A DNA stretch of 19,318 nt from Pseudomonadota bacterium (GTDB lineage Bacteria > Pseudomonadota > Gammaproteobacteria > Burkholderiales > SG8-39), in assembly GCA_003242425.1 (NCBI GenBank), contig QGUL01000002.1, positions 1 to 19,318 of the forward strand, read 5' to 3'. How positions within the stretch are numbered: position 1 is the first letter of the stretch; each line of letters starts with the position of its first letter. The notes beneath the pieces were generated by a model. It was not told where the DNA came from. It worked only from the letters and a program-made list of their open reading frames with translations, and ran no database searches. Positions 1 through 7,019 of this stretch are shown here, one piece after another. The translations under genes and the position numbers were made by a program.

Positions 1-708
1 AAACAGTGGGAGGAACGGCTGTACTCGCTGCAGGTTAAAGCCGAACTGCCGAGTTTCGAGGCGGGGCAGTTGCCCAAGCTCGCGCTGGCGATCAACGGCG
101 AGATGGTGGCGCGGCCCTACTCCTTCGTGAACGCGCCGAAGGAGCGGCCGTACGAGTTCTACTACGTCGTAGTGCCCGAAGGGCCGCTCACGCCGCGGCT
201 GGCGAAACTCGAGCCGATGGACAACATCTACCTCGCGCCCGCGCCCTCGGGTTTTCTGGTGCTTTCCGAAGTGCCCGAATGCGACAACCTGTGGATGCTT
301 TCCACCGGCACCGGGCTGGGGCCCTTCCTTTCCATCCTCAAGACCGAGACGCCGTGGAAGCGTTTCGAGAAGATCGTGCTCGTGCACGCGGTGCGCTACG
401 GTGCCGAGCTCGCCTATCGCGACCAGATCGAGCGGCTGCAGAACGCCTATCCGGATCAGCTGCAGGTCATTTCCTTCGTCAGCCGGGAAAAGCATCCGGG
501 CGCGCTGTCCGGCCGCATTCCCGAGGCGATCGCCGACGGCCGGCTGGAGAAGGCGGCCGGTCTGAAGCTGGTGCCGGAGAACACTCATGTCATGCTGTGC
601 GGCAATCCCGCCATGGTGTCTGCGGTGACGGAACTGCTCAAGACGCGCGGCATGAAGAAGCATCGCCGGCGCGATCCCGGGCACCTTACGGTGGAGAACT
701 ACTGGTAA
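1..708 (+). CDS. fpr: Ferredoxin/flavodoxin-NADP+ reductase, 5' end cut by the window
   Basis: FAD-containing reductase that passes electrons between NADPH and ferredoxin or flavodoxin in the cytoplasm. The frame is open from base 1 and 235 residues are visible. The bacterial Fpr family is usually about 250 to 260 residues, so roughly 15 to 25 N-terminal residues are missing. Visible signatures are the FAD-binding RPYS motif (visible residues 38-41), the NADP-binding STGTGLGPF loop (101-109), a CGNPAMV segment near the C-terminus, and the terminal ENYW, whose last aromatic residue stacks on the flavin in this family. The TlpA-like gene follows about 56 bases downstream. Assignment to the Fpr subfamily is firm; the redox partner cannot be told from sequence. 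Confidence 0.93.
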   Translation, partial: KQWEERLYSLQVKAELPSFEAGQLPKLALAINGEMVARPYSFVNAPKERPYEFYYVVVPEGPLTPRLAKLEPMDNIYLAPAPSGFLVLSEVPECDNLWMLSTGTGLGPFLSILKTETPWKRFEKIVLVHAVRYGAELAYRDQIERLQNAYPDQLQVISFVSREKHPGALSGRIPEAIADGRLEKAAGLKLVPENTHVMLCGNPAMVSAVTELLKTRGMKKHRRRDPGHLTVENYW

Positions 709-750
709 TCCTGCGGCGCCGCGACATGTTTCGGGGCTGCGCGGCGCGCA

Positions 751-756
751 TACAAT
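751..756 (+). promoter_or_regulatory. Candidate sigma70 -10 box (TACAAT) upstream of the TlpA-like gene
   Basis: TACAAT matches the TATAAT consensus at five of six positions and ends 8 bases before the ATG at 765. Transcription from it would start almost at the start codon, giving a leaderless or near-leaderless message. No good -35 box lies at 16 to 18 bases; the best is a poor TTTCGG at 729-734. It is offered because similar hexamers precede several other genes here. Confidence 0.35.
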
Positions 757-764
757 GGATGGCC

Positions 765-1280
765 ATGCGTCCCTTTCCGCTGCTTGTCGCACTCGGCCTG
801 TTTGGCGCGGGCTTCGCCTGTGCCGCCGCGGACGCGGGCGCGCTCAAGCCGTGGCCGGGCGGTGCCACGCCGCCGCTCGCGCTGAAGGATCTGCGAGGAC
901 GCTCGCATACGCTGGACGACTATCGCGGCCGGGTCGTGGTGCTGAACTTCTGGGCGTCGTGGTGCGAGCCCTGCCGCGACGAGATGCCCGCGATGCAGCA
1001 CCTCAAGGACCGCCTGGCCGGGCGGCCCTTCGCGCTCATCGCGGTCAACATGGGCGAGGGCGCCGGGCGCGTGCAGCGTTTTCTGGACATGATGCCGATC
1101 GATTACACCGTCCTGCTCGATCCGGACATGTCCGTCTCCAAGCGGTGGCAGGTGCGCCTGCTGCCTTACTCCTTCGTGCTCGACCGCGGGCACCGTATCC
1201 GTTACTACGCCGTCGGTGAGGTCGACTGGAACGATCCCGCAGTCGCCAGCAGCATCGATGCGTTGATCAACGAACCTTGA
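765..1280 (+). CDS. TlpA/ResA-family thiol-disulfide oxidoreductase, secreted
   Basis: Thioredoxin-fold protein expected to act in the periplasm, reducing or exchanging disulfides; family members serve cytochrome c maturation or metal-site assembly. The 171-residue product starts with a Sec signal peptide (residues 1 to about 22, cleavage near the AAADA stretch). The active site WASWCEPC has cysteines at 67 and 70, and the cis-proline loop LLPYSF has Pro134. An in-frame ATG at 759 would add two residues; 765 is chosen because it puts Arg2 directly before the hydrophobic core. The transglutaminase-like gene starts 10 bases after the stop, which suggests co-transcription. The specific substrate is unknown; no cytochrome maturation gene is adjacent. 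Confidence 0.88.
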   Translation: MRPFPLLVALGLFGAGFACAAADAGALKPWPGGATPPLALKDLRGRSHTLDDYRGRVVVLNFWASWCEPCRDEMPAMQHLKDRLAGRPFALIAVNMGEGAGRVQRFLDMMPIDYTVLLDPDMSVSKRWQVRLLPYSFVLDRGHRIRYYAVGEVDWNDPAVASSIDALINEP

Positions 1281-1290
1281 GAAAGCAGAT

Positions 1291-2385
1291 ATGGATCGCC
1301 GTGGTTTTCTGAAAATCGGTGCGGCCTTGTCCACCACCGCTTTGATGCCTTCGGTTGGCTTCGCCCAGGCGCGCGATTACGCGCCGCGCGCGGCCGAAGC
1401 GTGGCGCGTGTTCGAGATCACCACCGAGATCCGCTTGCCCGATGCCGCGGGCGGCGCGCGCGCCTGGGTGCCGCTGCCCTCTGTCGAGGAATCGTGGCAG
1501 CAGGTGCTCGGCAACGTCTGGACCGGCAATGCCGCGAAGACCGCGGTGCGGACCGACGGCGTCTACGGCGCGCGGATGCTCTATGCCGAATTCAAGCCGG
1601 GAACGCGCAACGCCGTGCTCACGGTGACCAGCCGCGTCGCCACGCGCGACCGCGCCGTCGATCTCGGTGCGCGCCGCGAAGTGCCGCCGCTGCCGGCGGG
1701 CGACCGCGCCTTCTACACGCAGCCGACCGAACTCATTCCCACCGACGGCATCGTGAGGGAAACGGCACTCGAGATCACCCGCGGCACGCGCACCGATCTC
1801 GAGCGTGCGCGGGCCATCTACGACTGGGTGGTCGTCAACACATTCAGGGATCCCAAGGTGCGCGGCTGCGGCATCGGCGACATCAAGGGCATGCTGGAAA
1901 GCGGCAACCTCGGCGGCAAATGCGCCGACCTCAACGCCCTGTACGTGGGTCTGGCGCGCGCCGTCGGCCTGCCGGCGCGCGACGTGTACGGCATCCGGGT
2001 GGCGAAGTCGCAGTTCGGCTATCGCAGCCTGGGCGCCGGCACGAGCGACATCACCAAGGCGCAGCACTGCCGCGCCGAGGTGTGGCTGGACGGCTACGGC
2101 TGGGTGCCGGTCGATCCGGCCGACGTGCGCAAGGTGGCGCTGGAGGAGGAGTCGGGGCCCATCCCCCTCGACCATCCGCTGGTACAGGCCGTGCGCCCGA
2201 AGCTCTTCGGCGCCTGGGAAATGAACTGGATCGCCTACAACTGCGCGCACGACGTCGTGCTGCCGGATTCGAACGGCGCGCCCATTCCCTTCCTCATGTA
2301 TCCGCAGGCGGAAACGGCGGAGGGCCGGCTCGACAGCCTCGATCCGAGCTTCTATCGCATCACCGCGCGCGAGCTGAGCGCCTGA
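1291..2385 (+). CDS. Transglutaminase-like (cysteine protease fold) protein with Tat signal
   Basis: A 364-residue protein with an N-terminal twin-arginine motif DRRGFLK followed by a hydrophobic stretch ending in GFAQA (about residue 27), so it is probably exported folded by the Tat system. An N-terminal beta-rich region (about 35-130) precedes a transglutaminase core. The catalytic triad is visible: Cys211 in GGKCADLN, His259 in AQHCRAEVWL and Asp275 in PVDPADVRK. In bacteria this fold more often hydrolyses peptide or amide bonds than crosslinks proteins, and the substrate cannot be inferred. It lies 10 bases after the TlpA-like gene and 18 bases before the ceramidase-like gene, so the three are likely one operon. 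Export alongside a thiol oxidoreductase fits an enzyme with an active-site cysteine, but that link is inference. Confidence 0.88.
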   Translation: MDRRGFLKIGAALSTTALMPSVGFAQARDYAPRAAEAWRVFEITTEIRLPDAAGGARAWVPLPSVEESWQQVLGNVWTGNAAKTAVRTDGVYGARMLYAEFKPGTRNAVLTVTSRVATRDRAVDLGARREVPPLPAGDRAFYTQPTELIPTDGIVRETALEITRGTRTDLERARAIYDWVVVNTFRDPKVRGCGIGDIKGMLESGNLGGKCADLNALYVGLARAVGLPARDVYGIRVAKSQFGYRSLGAGTSDITKAQHCRAEVWLDGYGWVPVDPADVRKVALEEESGPIPLDHPLVQAVRPKLFGAWEMNWIAYNCAHDVVLPDSNGAPIPFLMYPQAETAEGRLDSLDPSFYRITARELSA

Positions 2386-2403
2386 GCTCGCGGGAGCACG
2401 CGC

Positions 2404-3063
2404 ATGGACTATGGCCAGGCGCTCGATCTCTACTGCGAGCGCGTTGACGCGTCGTTCTGGTCCGAGCCCTTCAATGCGCTCAGCAATGCGGCTTTCCTGA
2501 TCGCCGCGGCGGCGCTCGCCAGGCGGGCGCGCGCCGCCGGCGACGGGGCGTGGGCGATCGGGTCGCTCGCCGTGCTCATCGCGCTGATCGGCCTGGGCAG
2601 CTTCGTCTTCCATACCGTCGCCATGGTGTGGGCCTCGCTGCTCGACGTGCTGTTCATCCAGATCTACATCTACCTCTATCTCGCACTCTATCTGCGGCGC
2701 ATCGGTGGCGTGAACCGCATCTGGATGATCGGCGGTCTGGTGCTCTACGCCCTGTTCGAACAGGCGCTGACGGGCGCGTTTCCGCCCGGCGCGCTCAACG
2801 GCTCCTACCGTTATCTCCCCGCGCTTTGCGCCTTGATCGCCATGACGGTCTATGCGCGCCACCTGCGTTCGGCCGCCGCCGCGCCGCTCGTCGCGGCCGT
2901 CGCGCTGTTCGGCATCGCGTTGGTGCTGCGCACGCTCGATCAGACCGTGTGCGAACCGATCCCCGTCGGCACGCATTTCCTCTGGCACCTGCTCAATGCC
3001 GCGGTGCTGTATTGCGCGGCCGCGGGCTTGTCGCGGGTCTCCGGGCCGGCGCGGCCGATATAA
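2404..3063 (+). CDS. Ceramidase-like integral membrane hydrolase (CREST superfamily)
   Basis: A 219-residue polytopic membrane protein with about seven hydrophobic segments and the hallmarks of the alkaline ceramidase/PAQR/Per1 (CREST) superfamily. An N-terminal YCER segment (10-13) and EPFNALSN (21-28) precede Ser66-x3-His70, Asp81, and His191-x3-His195 in THFLWHLLN. The Ser, His, Asp, His, His spacing equals that of the zinc site of human ACER3, so an amide hydrolase with zinc bound by His70, His191 and His195 is likely. The substrate need not be ceramide; it may be another N-acyl lipid. A GGGAG-like ribosome site lies about 10 bases before the ATG. The TAA stop forms part of a TATAAT box proposed for the next gene. 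Confidence 0.82.
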   Translation: MDYGQALDLYCERVDASFWSEPFNALSNAAFLIAAAALARRARAAGDGAWAIGSLAVLIALIGLGSFVFHTVAMVWASLLDVLFIQIYIYLYLALYLRRIGGVNRIWMIGGLVLYALFEQALTGAFPPGALNGSYRYLPALCALIAMTVYARHLRSAAAAPLVAAVALFGIALVLRTLDQTVCEPIPVGTHFLWHLLNAAVLYCAAAGLSRVSGPARPI

Positions 3064-3064
3064 T
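3059..3064 (+). promoter_or_regulatory. Perfect -10 box TATAAT overlapping the ceramidase-like stop codon
   Basis: The hexamer is a six-of-six match and contains the TAA stop of the preceding gene (3061-3063). A start point near 3071 would leave a leader of about 34 bases before the GTG at 3105. No convincing -35 box is seen at normal spacing. Confidence 0.45.
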
Positions 3065-3104
3065 CGCGTCTTGCGTCCGTCCGGATGCGCCACAAGGGTC
3101 CGAA

Positions 3105-4286
3105 GTGGAAGTCGCGAAAAGGAACGTGGCGGTGCTCGCCGCGCTGCAGGCGTTGTTGTTCACCAACAACTCGACCGCCATCGCGCTCAACGGGCTCGTC
3201 GGTTATGCGCTCGCGGACAACAAGGCGCTGGCGACCCTGCCGGTGACCGGCTGGGTGGTGGGCGCAGCGCTCACGACCTATCTCGCCTCCATGCTCATGC
3301 GCCGCGTAGGCAGGCGCGCGGGTTTCACCGTCGGCACCTGTACCGGCATCCTCGGCGCTTCCATCGCATGCCTGGCGATCTATCTGGCCGAGTTCTGGCT
3401 GTTCTGTCTCGGCACCACGGTATTCGGCGTCTATAACGCCTTCGGTCAGTACTACCGTTTCGCGGCGGCGGACGCGGCGCCCGCCGAATTCAAGAGCCGC
3501 GCCATTTCGCTGGTGCTGGCCGGCGGTCTGGTGGGCGGCATTCTCGGCCCGACCACCAGCCAGTGGACCAAGGACCTGTTGCCCGTCGCCTATCTGGGCG
3601 CCTACCTCGCGCTGGTGGTTTTGTTGTTCGTCGTGCTCGCGGTGTTGCGCCTGCTCGACATACCGGTGCCTTCCGAGAGCGTGCGCAAGGAGCCGGGACG
3701 GCCGCTCCCGCAGCTCATGGCGCAGCCCGCTTTCATCGTCGCCGTGATGGCGGGCGCCTTCGGCTACGGCATCATGAATCTGCTGATGACGGCGACGCCG
3801 CTTGCCATGGACCTCTGCGGCCATCCCTACGGCGCGGCCGCGAACGTCATTTCCTGGCACGTGATCGGCATGTTCGCGCCTTCTTTCTTTACCGGCACGC
3901 TCATCAGGCGCTTCGGCGTGCTCAACATGCTGCTCGCAGGCGTGGGTGCAATGCTCGGTTGTGTGGCGATTGCGTTGTCCGGCGTCGCGGTAGCGAACTT
4001 CTGGTTCGCGCTGCTGCTGCTCGGCATCGGCTGGAATTTCCTCTACATCGGCGGTACGACCTTGCTCACCGAAACCTATCGCCCGGCCGAACAGGCCAAG
4101 GCCCAGGGCGCGAACGACATGCTGATCTTCGTCACCATGGCACTGTCTTCTTTCTCTTCCGGTCTGCTGCTGGAGCAGAACGGCTGGCAGATGCTCAACT
4201 ACCTTGCCATTCCTTTCGTGCTCGCCGTCGGTATCGCCGTGTCGTGGCTGATGGTGTTGCGTCGGCGTACGGTGCCTGCGCTATGA
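3105..4286 (+). CDS. Major facilitator superfamily permease
   Basis: A 393-residue inner-membrane transporter with about 12 hydrophobic segments in two halves and a central cytoplasmic stretch near the PSESVRKEPGRP segment. An MFS loop 2-3 motif is represented by MRRVGRRAG after the second membrane helix. The start is taken as GTG 3105, which has AAGGG at 3094-3098 six bases upstream; the frame stays open to 2550 but that part overlaps the ceramidase-like gene. A second GTG at 3126 is less well placed. The stop overlaps the ATG of the next gene (ATGA at 4283-4286), so permease and esterase are probably translationally coupled. Direction and substrate are unknown; an ester or its hydrolysis product is a guess from the coupling. 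Confidence 0.85.
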   Translation: MEVAKRNVAVLAALQALLFTNNSTAIALNGLVGYALADNKALATLPVTGWVVGAALTTYLASMLMRRVGRRAGFTVGTCTGILGASIACLAIYLAEFWLFCLGTTVFGVYNAFGQYYRFAAADAAPAEFKSRAISLVLAGGLVGGILGPTTSQWTKDLLPVAYLGAYLALVVLLFVVLAVLRLLDIPVPSESVRKEPGRPLPQLMAQPAFIVAVMAGAFGYGIMNLLMTATPLAMDLCGHPYGAAANVISWHVIGMFAPSFFTGTLIRRFGVLNMLLAGVGAMLGCVAIALSGVAVANFWFALLLLGIGWNFLYIGGTTLLTETYRPAEQAKAQGANDMLIFVTMALSSFSSGLLLEQNGWQMLNYLAIPFVLAVGIAVSWLMVLRRRTVPAL

Positions 4287-5257
4287 ATCCGCGTCTCGAT
4301 CCGCAGGCGGCCGCCGTATTGGAGCGCATGGCGAGTGCCGGCGCGCCGCCTCACGCCCAGCTCGGTGTCGAGACCGTGCGCGAGATGTACCGCACGATGC
4401 GGACGACGTTCGGCCCGCCGCAGACGGAACCAGCGCAGGTGCGCGATCTGCGTGCCGAGACGCCTGCGGGCGCGATTGCGCTGCGTCTCTACCGGCCGGC
4501 TGCGGCGGCGGAGGATGCGGTGTTGCCGGGCGTGGTGTATTTCCACGGCGGCGGCTGGGTGCTCGGCGATCTCGACACGCACGACGCGGTCTGCAGGGCG
4601 CTGGCGAATCTCGCCGGCTGCGCGGTGGTGGCGGTGGCCTACCGGCTCGCGCCCGAACACAAGTTTCCCGCGGCGGTGGAGGATGCGGTCGAGGCGACGC
4701 GCTGGGTCGCGCGCATGGCCGGTACGCTACGCATCGATCCCTCACGGCTCGCGGTCGCCGGCGATTCGGCGGGCGGCACGCTCGCCGCCGTGACGGCGAT
4801 CAGCCTGCGCGATGCGGGCGGCCCGCCGCTTGCCATGCAGGTGCTGATCTATCCTTCGACCGACATGTCCAAGGCCAGCGCCTCGCACGAGCAGTTCGCC
4901 GAAGGTTACGGCCTCACGCGCGAGAACATCCTGTGGTTCCGCGACCAGTATCTCGCGCGCCCGGAGGATGCGTTCGACTGGCGCGCCTCGCCTTTGCTCG
5001 CGCCCGATCTGAGCGGACTGCCGCCTGCGTACGTGCTCACCGCCGGCCACGATCCCCTGCGCGACGAAGGCCGCGCCTACGCCGACCGGCTGCATCACTC
5101 GGGCGTGGAAGTGGTGTACGAATGCTTCGAGGGCATGATCCACGGCTTCGTCCTCATGGGCGGCGTCATCGCGGCCGCGCAGCATGCACTTTACCGCGTG
5201 GCTCAGGCGCTGCGGCCCGCCCTGGGGCTGGCGAAGAAACCGCAGATTCGCATGTGA
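4283..5257 (+). CDS. HSL/GDXG-family alpha/beta-hydrolase (carboxylesterase/lipase)
   Basis: A 324-residue cytoplasmic esterase of the hormone-sensitive-lipase family with every catalytic element intact. The oxyanion motif HGGGW is at 88-92, the nucleophile Ser162 in GDSAGG, the acid Asp257 in AGHDPLRDE and His287 in GMIHGF. Length and motif order are normal for the family, whose members hydrolyse short- to medium-chain esters. The start is the ATG overlapping the permease stop. The VOC-fold gene begins 11 bases after the stop with a strong ribosome site, so permease, esterase and VOC protein form a likely unit. It is a useful intact comparison for the degenerate hydrolase at 13885-14691. Confidence 0.92.
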   Translation: MNPRLDPQAAAVLERMASAGAPPHAQLGVETVREMYRTMRTTFGPPQTEPAQVRDLRAETPAGAIALRLYRPAAAAEDAVLPGVVYFHGGGWVLGDLDTHDAVCRALANLAGCAVVAVAYRLAPEHKFPAAVEDAVEATRWVARMAGTLRIDPSRLAVAGDSAGGTLAAVTAISLRDAGGPPLAMQVLIYPSTDMSKASASHEQFAEGYGLTRENILWFRDQYLARPEDAFDWRASPLLAPDLSGLPPAYVLTAGHDPLRDEGRAYADRLHHSGVEVVYECFEGMIHGFVLMGGVIAAAQHALYRVAQALRPALGLAKKPQIRM

Positions 5258-5258
5258 C

Positions 5259-5264
5259 GGAGGG
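5259..5264 (+). promoter_or_regulatory. Strong ribosome binding site (GGAGGG) of the VOC gene
   Basis: GGAGGG lies four bases before ATG 5269, directly after the esterase stop. It fixes that start over the in-frame ATG at 5284. Confidence 0.7.
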
Positions 5265-5268
5265 ACGT

Positions 5269-5649
5269 ATGGGCGTACGCGGCATGGATCATTTCACCGT
5301 ACTCGCCGCGGATCTGGAGGCGACGCGCGCGTTCTATTGCGATCTGCTGGGTCTGCGCGTCGGGCCGCGGCCGCCTTTCAGCTTTCCAGGTCTGTGGCTG
5401 TACGCGGGCGAACAGGCGGTGCTGCACGTGATCGGCGGCCGCGAGGCGCCGGCGCAGGCGGGCGTGATCGATCATGTGGCCTTCCGCGCCGAAGGACTGC
5501 GCGAACTGGTATCGGCCTTGCGGGAGCGGAGCATCCGCTACAGCCTGAACCGTATGCCCGACGGCGGCTGGCAGCTGTTCTGCCGCGATCCCGACGGCGC
5601 GCGTATCGAGCTCGATTTCGACGCGCACGAAGCCGCGCCGGAAGCCTAA
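5269..5649 (+). CDS. VOC-superfamily (glyoxalase/dioxygenase fold) protein
   Basis: A 126-residue single-domain protein with the paired beta-alpha-beta-beta-beta modules of the vicinal oxygen chelate fold. Candidate metal ligands are His8 (start of the first strand, MDHFTV), His53 (AVLHVIG), His69 (VIDHVAF) and Glu114 (RIELDF), in the places used by glyoxalase I and related enzymes. The segment CRDPDGARIEL is typical of the last strands. It could be a lyase, isomerase, dioxygenase or binding protein; sequence alone does not decide. It is the last gene of the permease-esterase unit, and its stop codon overlaps that of the convergent gene at 5646-6074. Confidence 0.87.
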   Translation: MGVRGMDHFTVLAADLEATRAFYCDLLGLRVGPRPPFSFPGLWLYAGEQAVLHVIGGREAPAQAGVIDHVAFRAEGLRELVSALRERSIRYSLNRMPDGGWQLFCRDPDGARIELDFDAHEAAPEA

Positions 5650-6074
5650 TCCGCATTCAGCGCCGGGCGCTCGAGCGGCGACCGGCGCGTGCGCCGCTCT
5701 AGCTCGAACTGCTGCAGTTGCAGCGCGCTTTCGTTCTCCATGCGCTGACGTTCGGCGCGCCGCAGTGCACGCGAACCCGGATCGTCAGGCAGCGCGCGCG
5801 GCTGCTGCAGCCGTTGCAGTTGCTGCGAGTGAAGCATGTCCTGCTGCTGCCGCTGGCGCGTGTGCAGGTCGCGCAACCCGGCCGCGTCGGGCGCGGGAGC
5901 GCGCAGTTCCTCGGCCGCCTGGCGGCTGCGCAGCGTGAAGCTGTCGGACTGCTGCTGTTGCCGCAGGAGGTTGCGCTCGATCGGGCGCCGGTCGGCGGCC
6001 GAAGCGGGCGCCGCGGCGAGGCAGAACGCCAGCGCGTGCGCGAGAAACGCGAACAGGAAGGGGCGCATGACCAT
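5646..6074 (-). CDS. Secreted Gln/Arg-rich protein of unknown function
   Basis: A 142-residue product I do not recognise. It begins with a clear Sec signal peptide (hydrophobic core 5-22, cleavage likely after ASA at residue 26). The mature part of about 116 residues has 18 glutamines and about 22 arginines, in blocks such as RQQQQ, QRQQQ and LQRLQQ, with heptad-like hydrophobic spacing that suggests helices or a coiled coil. It has no lipobox and only one cysteine, inside the signal peptide. Start 6074 is chosen because AGGA lies ten bases upstream; ATG 6068 is an alternative. The signal peptide and sensible codon use support a real gene. It is divergent from the spermidine-synthase-like gene and may be a periplasmic basic helical protein. 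Confidence 0.7.
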   Translation of the reverse strand: MVMRPFLFAFLAHALAFCLAAAPASAADRRPIERNLLRQQQQSDSFTLRSRQAAEELRAPAPDAAGLRDLHTRQRQQQDMLHSQQLQRLQQPRALPDDPGSRALRRAERQRMENESALQLQQFELERRTRRSPLERPALNAD

Positions 6075-6114
6075 GCGACCGCAATCCTGCCCGGCCGTTC
6101 CCTCGCCGGACTGG

Positions 6115-6120
6115 TATCAT
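6115..6120 (+). promoter_or_regulatory. Candidate -10 box (TATCAT) upstream of the spermidine-synthase-like gene
   Basis: TATCAT matches five of six consensus positions and lies 55 bases before ATG 6176, in the 101-base divergent gap between two genes. No clear -35 partner is seen. Confidence 0.3.
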
Positions 6121-6175
6121 CGCCCGCCATTTGCAGGTGTCCCGTGTCGTTCCCGCTTCCTTCCATTGACCGCCC

Positions 6176-6967
6176 ATGAGCGTGCGCCGTCTCAAACGCG
6201 CGCTCGGCCCGCGCACGAGTGTCGAAGTCAGCGAACATCGCGGTGTGCGCACCCTGCATCTGGGCGGCGAGGCCATCCAGAGCGCAATGCGCCTGTCGGC
6301 GCCCGATCAGCTCGAGCTCGCCTATACCCGCGCCATGATGGCCGCCCTGCTGTTCCTGCCCGAGCCGCGCGACGTGCTCATGATCGGCCTGGGCGGCGGT
6401 TCGATCGCGCGCTTCGTGCACACGCACATGCCGGATACGCGCGTCACCGCGGTGGAGATCAACGAGCAGGTGGTCGCCGCCGCGCGCAGCTTCTTCGGCC
6501 TGCCCTATGACGACGAACGGCTCAAGGTGCATATCGGCGACGGCGGCGAGTACGTGCCGGCGCATCGCAACGCCTGCGACATCCTCATGCTCGACGCGTT
6601 CGAGGACGGGTGCTCGGTGCCGGAGCTCGCCACCCTGGCCTATTACAAAGCCTGCCGCGCCTGCCTGCGCGCGGGCGGCGTGCTGGCGGTGAACTTCATC
6701 CGCGACGAGCCGCGTTTCGAGACCTATCTGGAACGCATCGAACGGGCTTTCGACGACAAGGTGCTGCTCCTGCCTTGCGAAGGCGGGGTGAACAACATCG
6801 TCTTCGCCTTCAAGGACGGCCCGGTGCGGCTCGGCATCGATACGCTCAAGCGTCGTGCGCGGGCACTGAAGAGGCGCTACCGCCTGCCCTTCGACGCGTT
6901 CCTGAGCGATCTGCTGTATTACAACGGCACTACCGCCAATTACCTGCGCATCGGCCTGGAACGCTAG
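6176..6967 (+). CDS. Spermidine-synthase-like (methyltransferase-fold) protein
   Basis: A 263-residue protein whose core follows the spermidine synthase fold: nucleotide loop GLGGGS (71-76), acidic Glu94 in AVEIN, GDGGEY (121-126), Asp140 in DILMLDAF, then YYKACRACLRAGG as in SpeE. It departs from true SpeE at polyamine-site positions. The catalytic DxxD reads DAFED (Asp140 then Glu143/Asp144), and the YHE segment before the nucleotide loop reads AYTRAM. No speD or other polyamine gene is near. It is therefore better described as a spermidine-synthase-like protein binding SAM or decarboxylated SAM, with unknown acceptor. Similar proteins are often annotated simply as spermidine synthase. It has no signal peptide. 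Confidence 0.8.
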   Translation: MSVRRLKRALGPRTSVEVSEHRGVRTLHLGGEAIQSAMRLSAPDQLELAYTRAMMAALLFLPEPRDVLMIGLGGGSIARFVHTHMPDTRVTAVEINEQVVAAARSFFGLPYDDERLKVHIGDGGEYVPAHRNACDILMLDAFEDGCSVPELATLAYYKACRACLRAGGVLAVNFIRDEPRFETYLERIERAFDDKVLLLPCEGGVNNIVFAFKDGPVRLGIDTLKRRARALKRRYRLPFDAFLSDLLYYNGTTANYLRIGLER

Positions 6968-7005
6968 CCTGGCCTGCGTTCACTCCAGCCGGCGCCTGCC
7001 GCTGA

Positions 7006-7011
7006 TAAAAT
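7006..7011 (+). promoter_or_regulatory. Candidate -10 box (TAAAAT) close to the class II aldolase-like start
   Basis: TAAAAT matches five of six consensus positions and ends 8 bases before ATG 7020. A start point at 7018-7019 would give an almost leaderless mRNA. This agrees with the lack of any Shine-Dalgarno sequence before that ATG. Confidence 0.4.
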
Positions 7012-7019
7012 CGCGACCC

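Noticed and set aside
713..722. Perfect palindrome GCGGCGCCGC after the fpr stop
   Set aside because: It has no loop and no U run, so it is not a terminator; such palindromes are common by chance at this GC content.
279..764. N-terminal extension of the TlpA-like frame back into the reductase gene
   Set aside because: The upstream part overlaps fpr in another frame and has no similarity to the family; a signal peptide begins at 765.
1267..3093. Minus-strand frame of 608 codons opposite the transglutaminase-like and ceramidase-like genes
   Set aside because: It spans two well-supported plus-strand genes and has an Arg/His/Ala-rich shadow composition with no domain or signal peptide.
2550..3104. 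N-terminal extension of the permease frame into the ceramidase-like gene
   Set aside because: The extension is Arg/His-rich shadow sequence; GTG 3105 has a spaced ribosome site and leads directly into the first membrane helix.
5659..5671. Inverted repeat AGCGCC-G-GGCGCT at the VOC / secreted-protein junction
   Set aside because: The one-base centre cannot close a full hairpin, no U run follows on either strand, and it is inside the coding end of the minus-strand gene.
6176..6967. Calling this gene speE
   Set aside because: The polyamine-site residues are altered and there is no polyamine gene context, so only the fold name is used.
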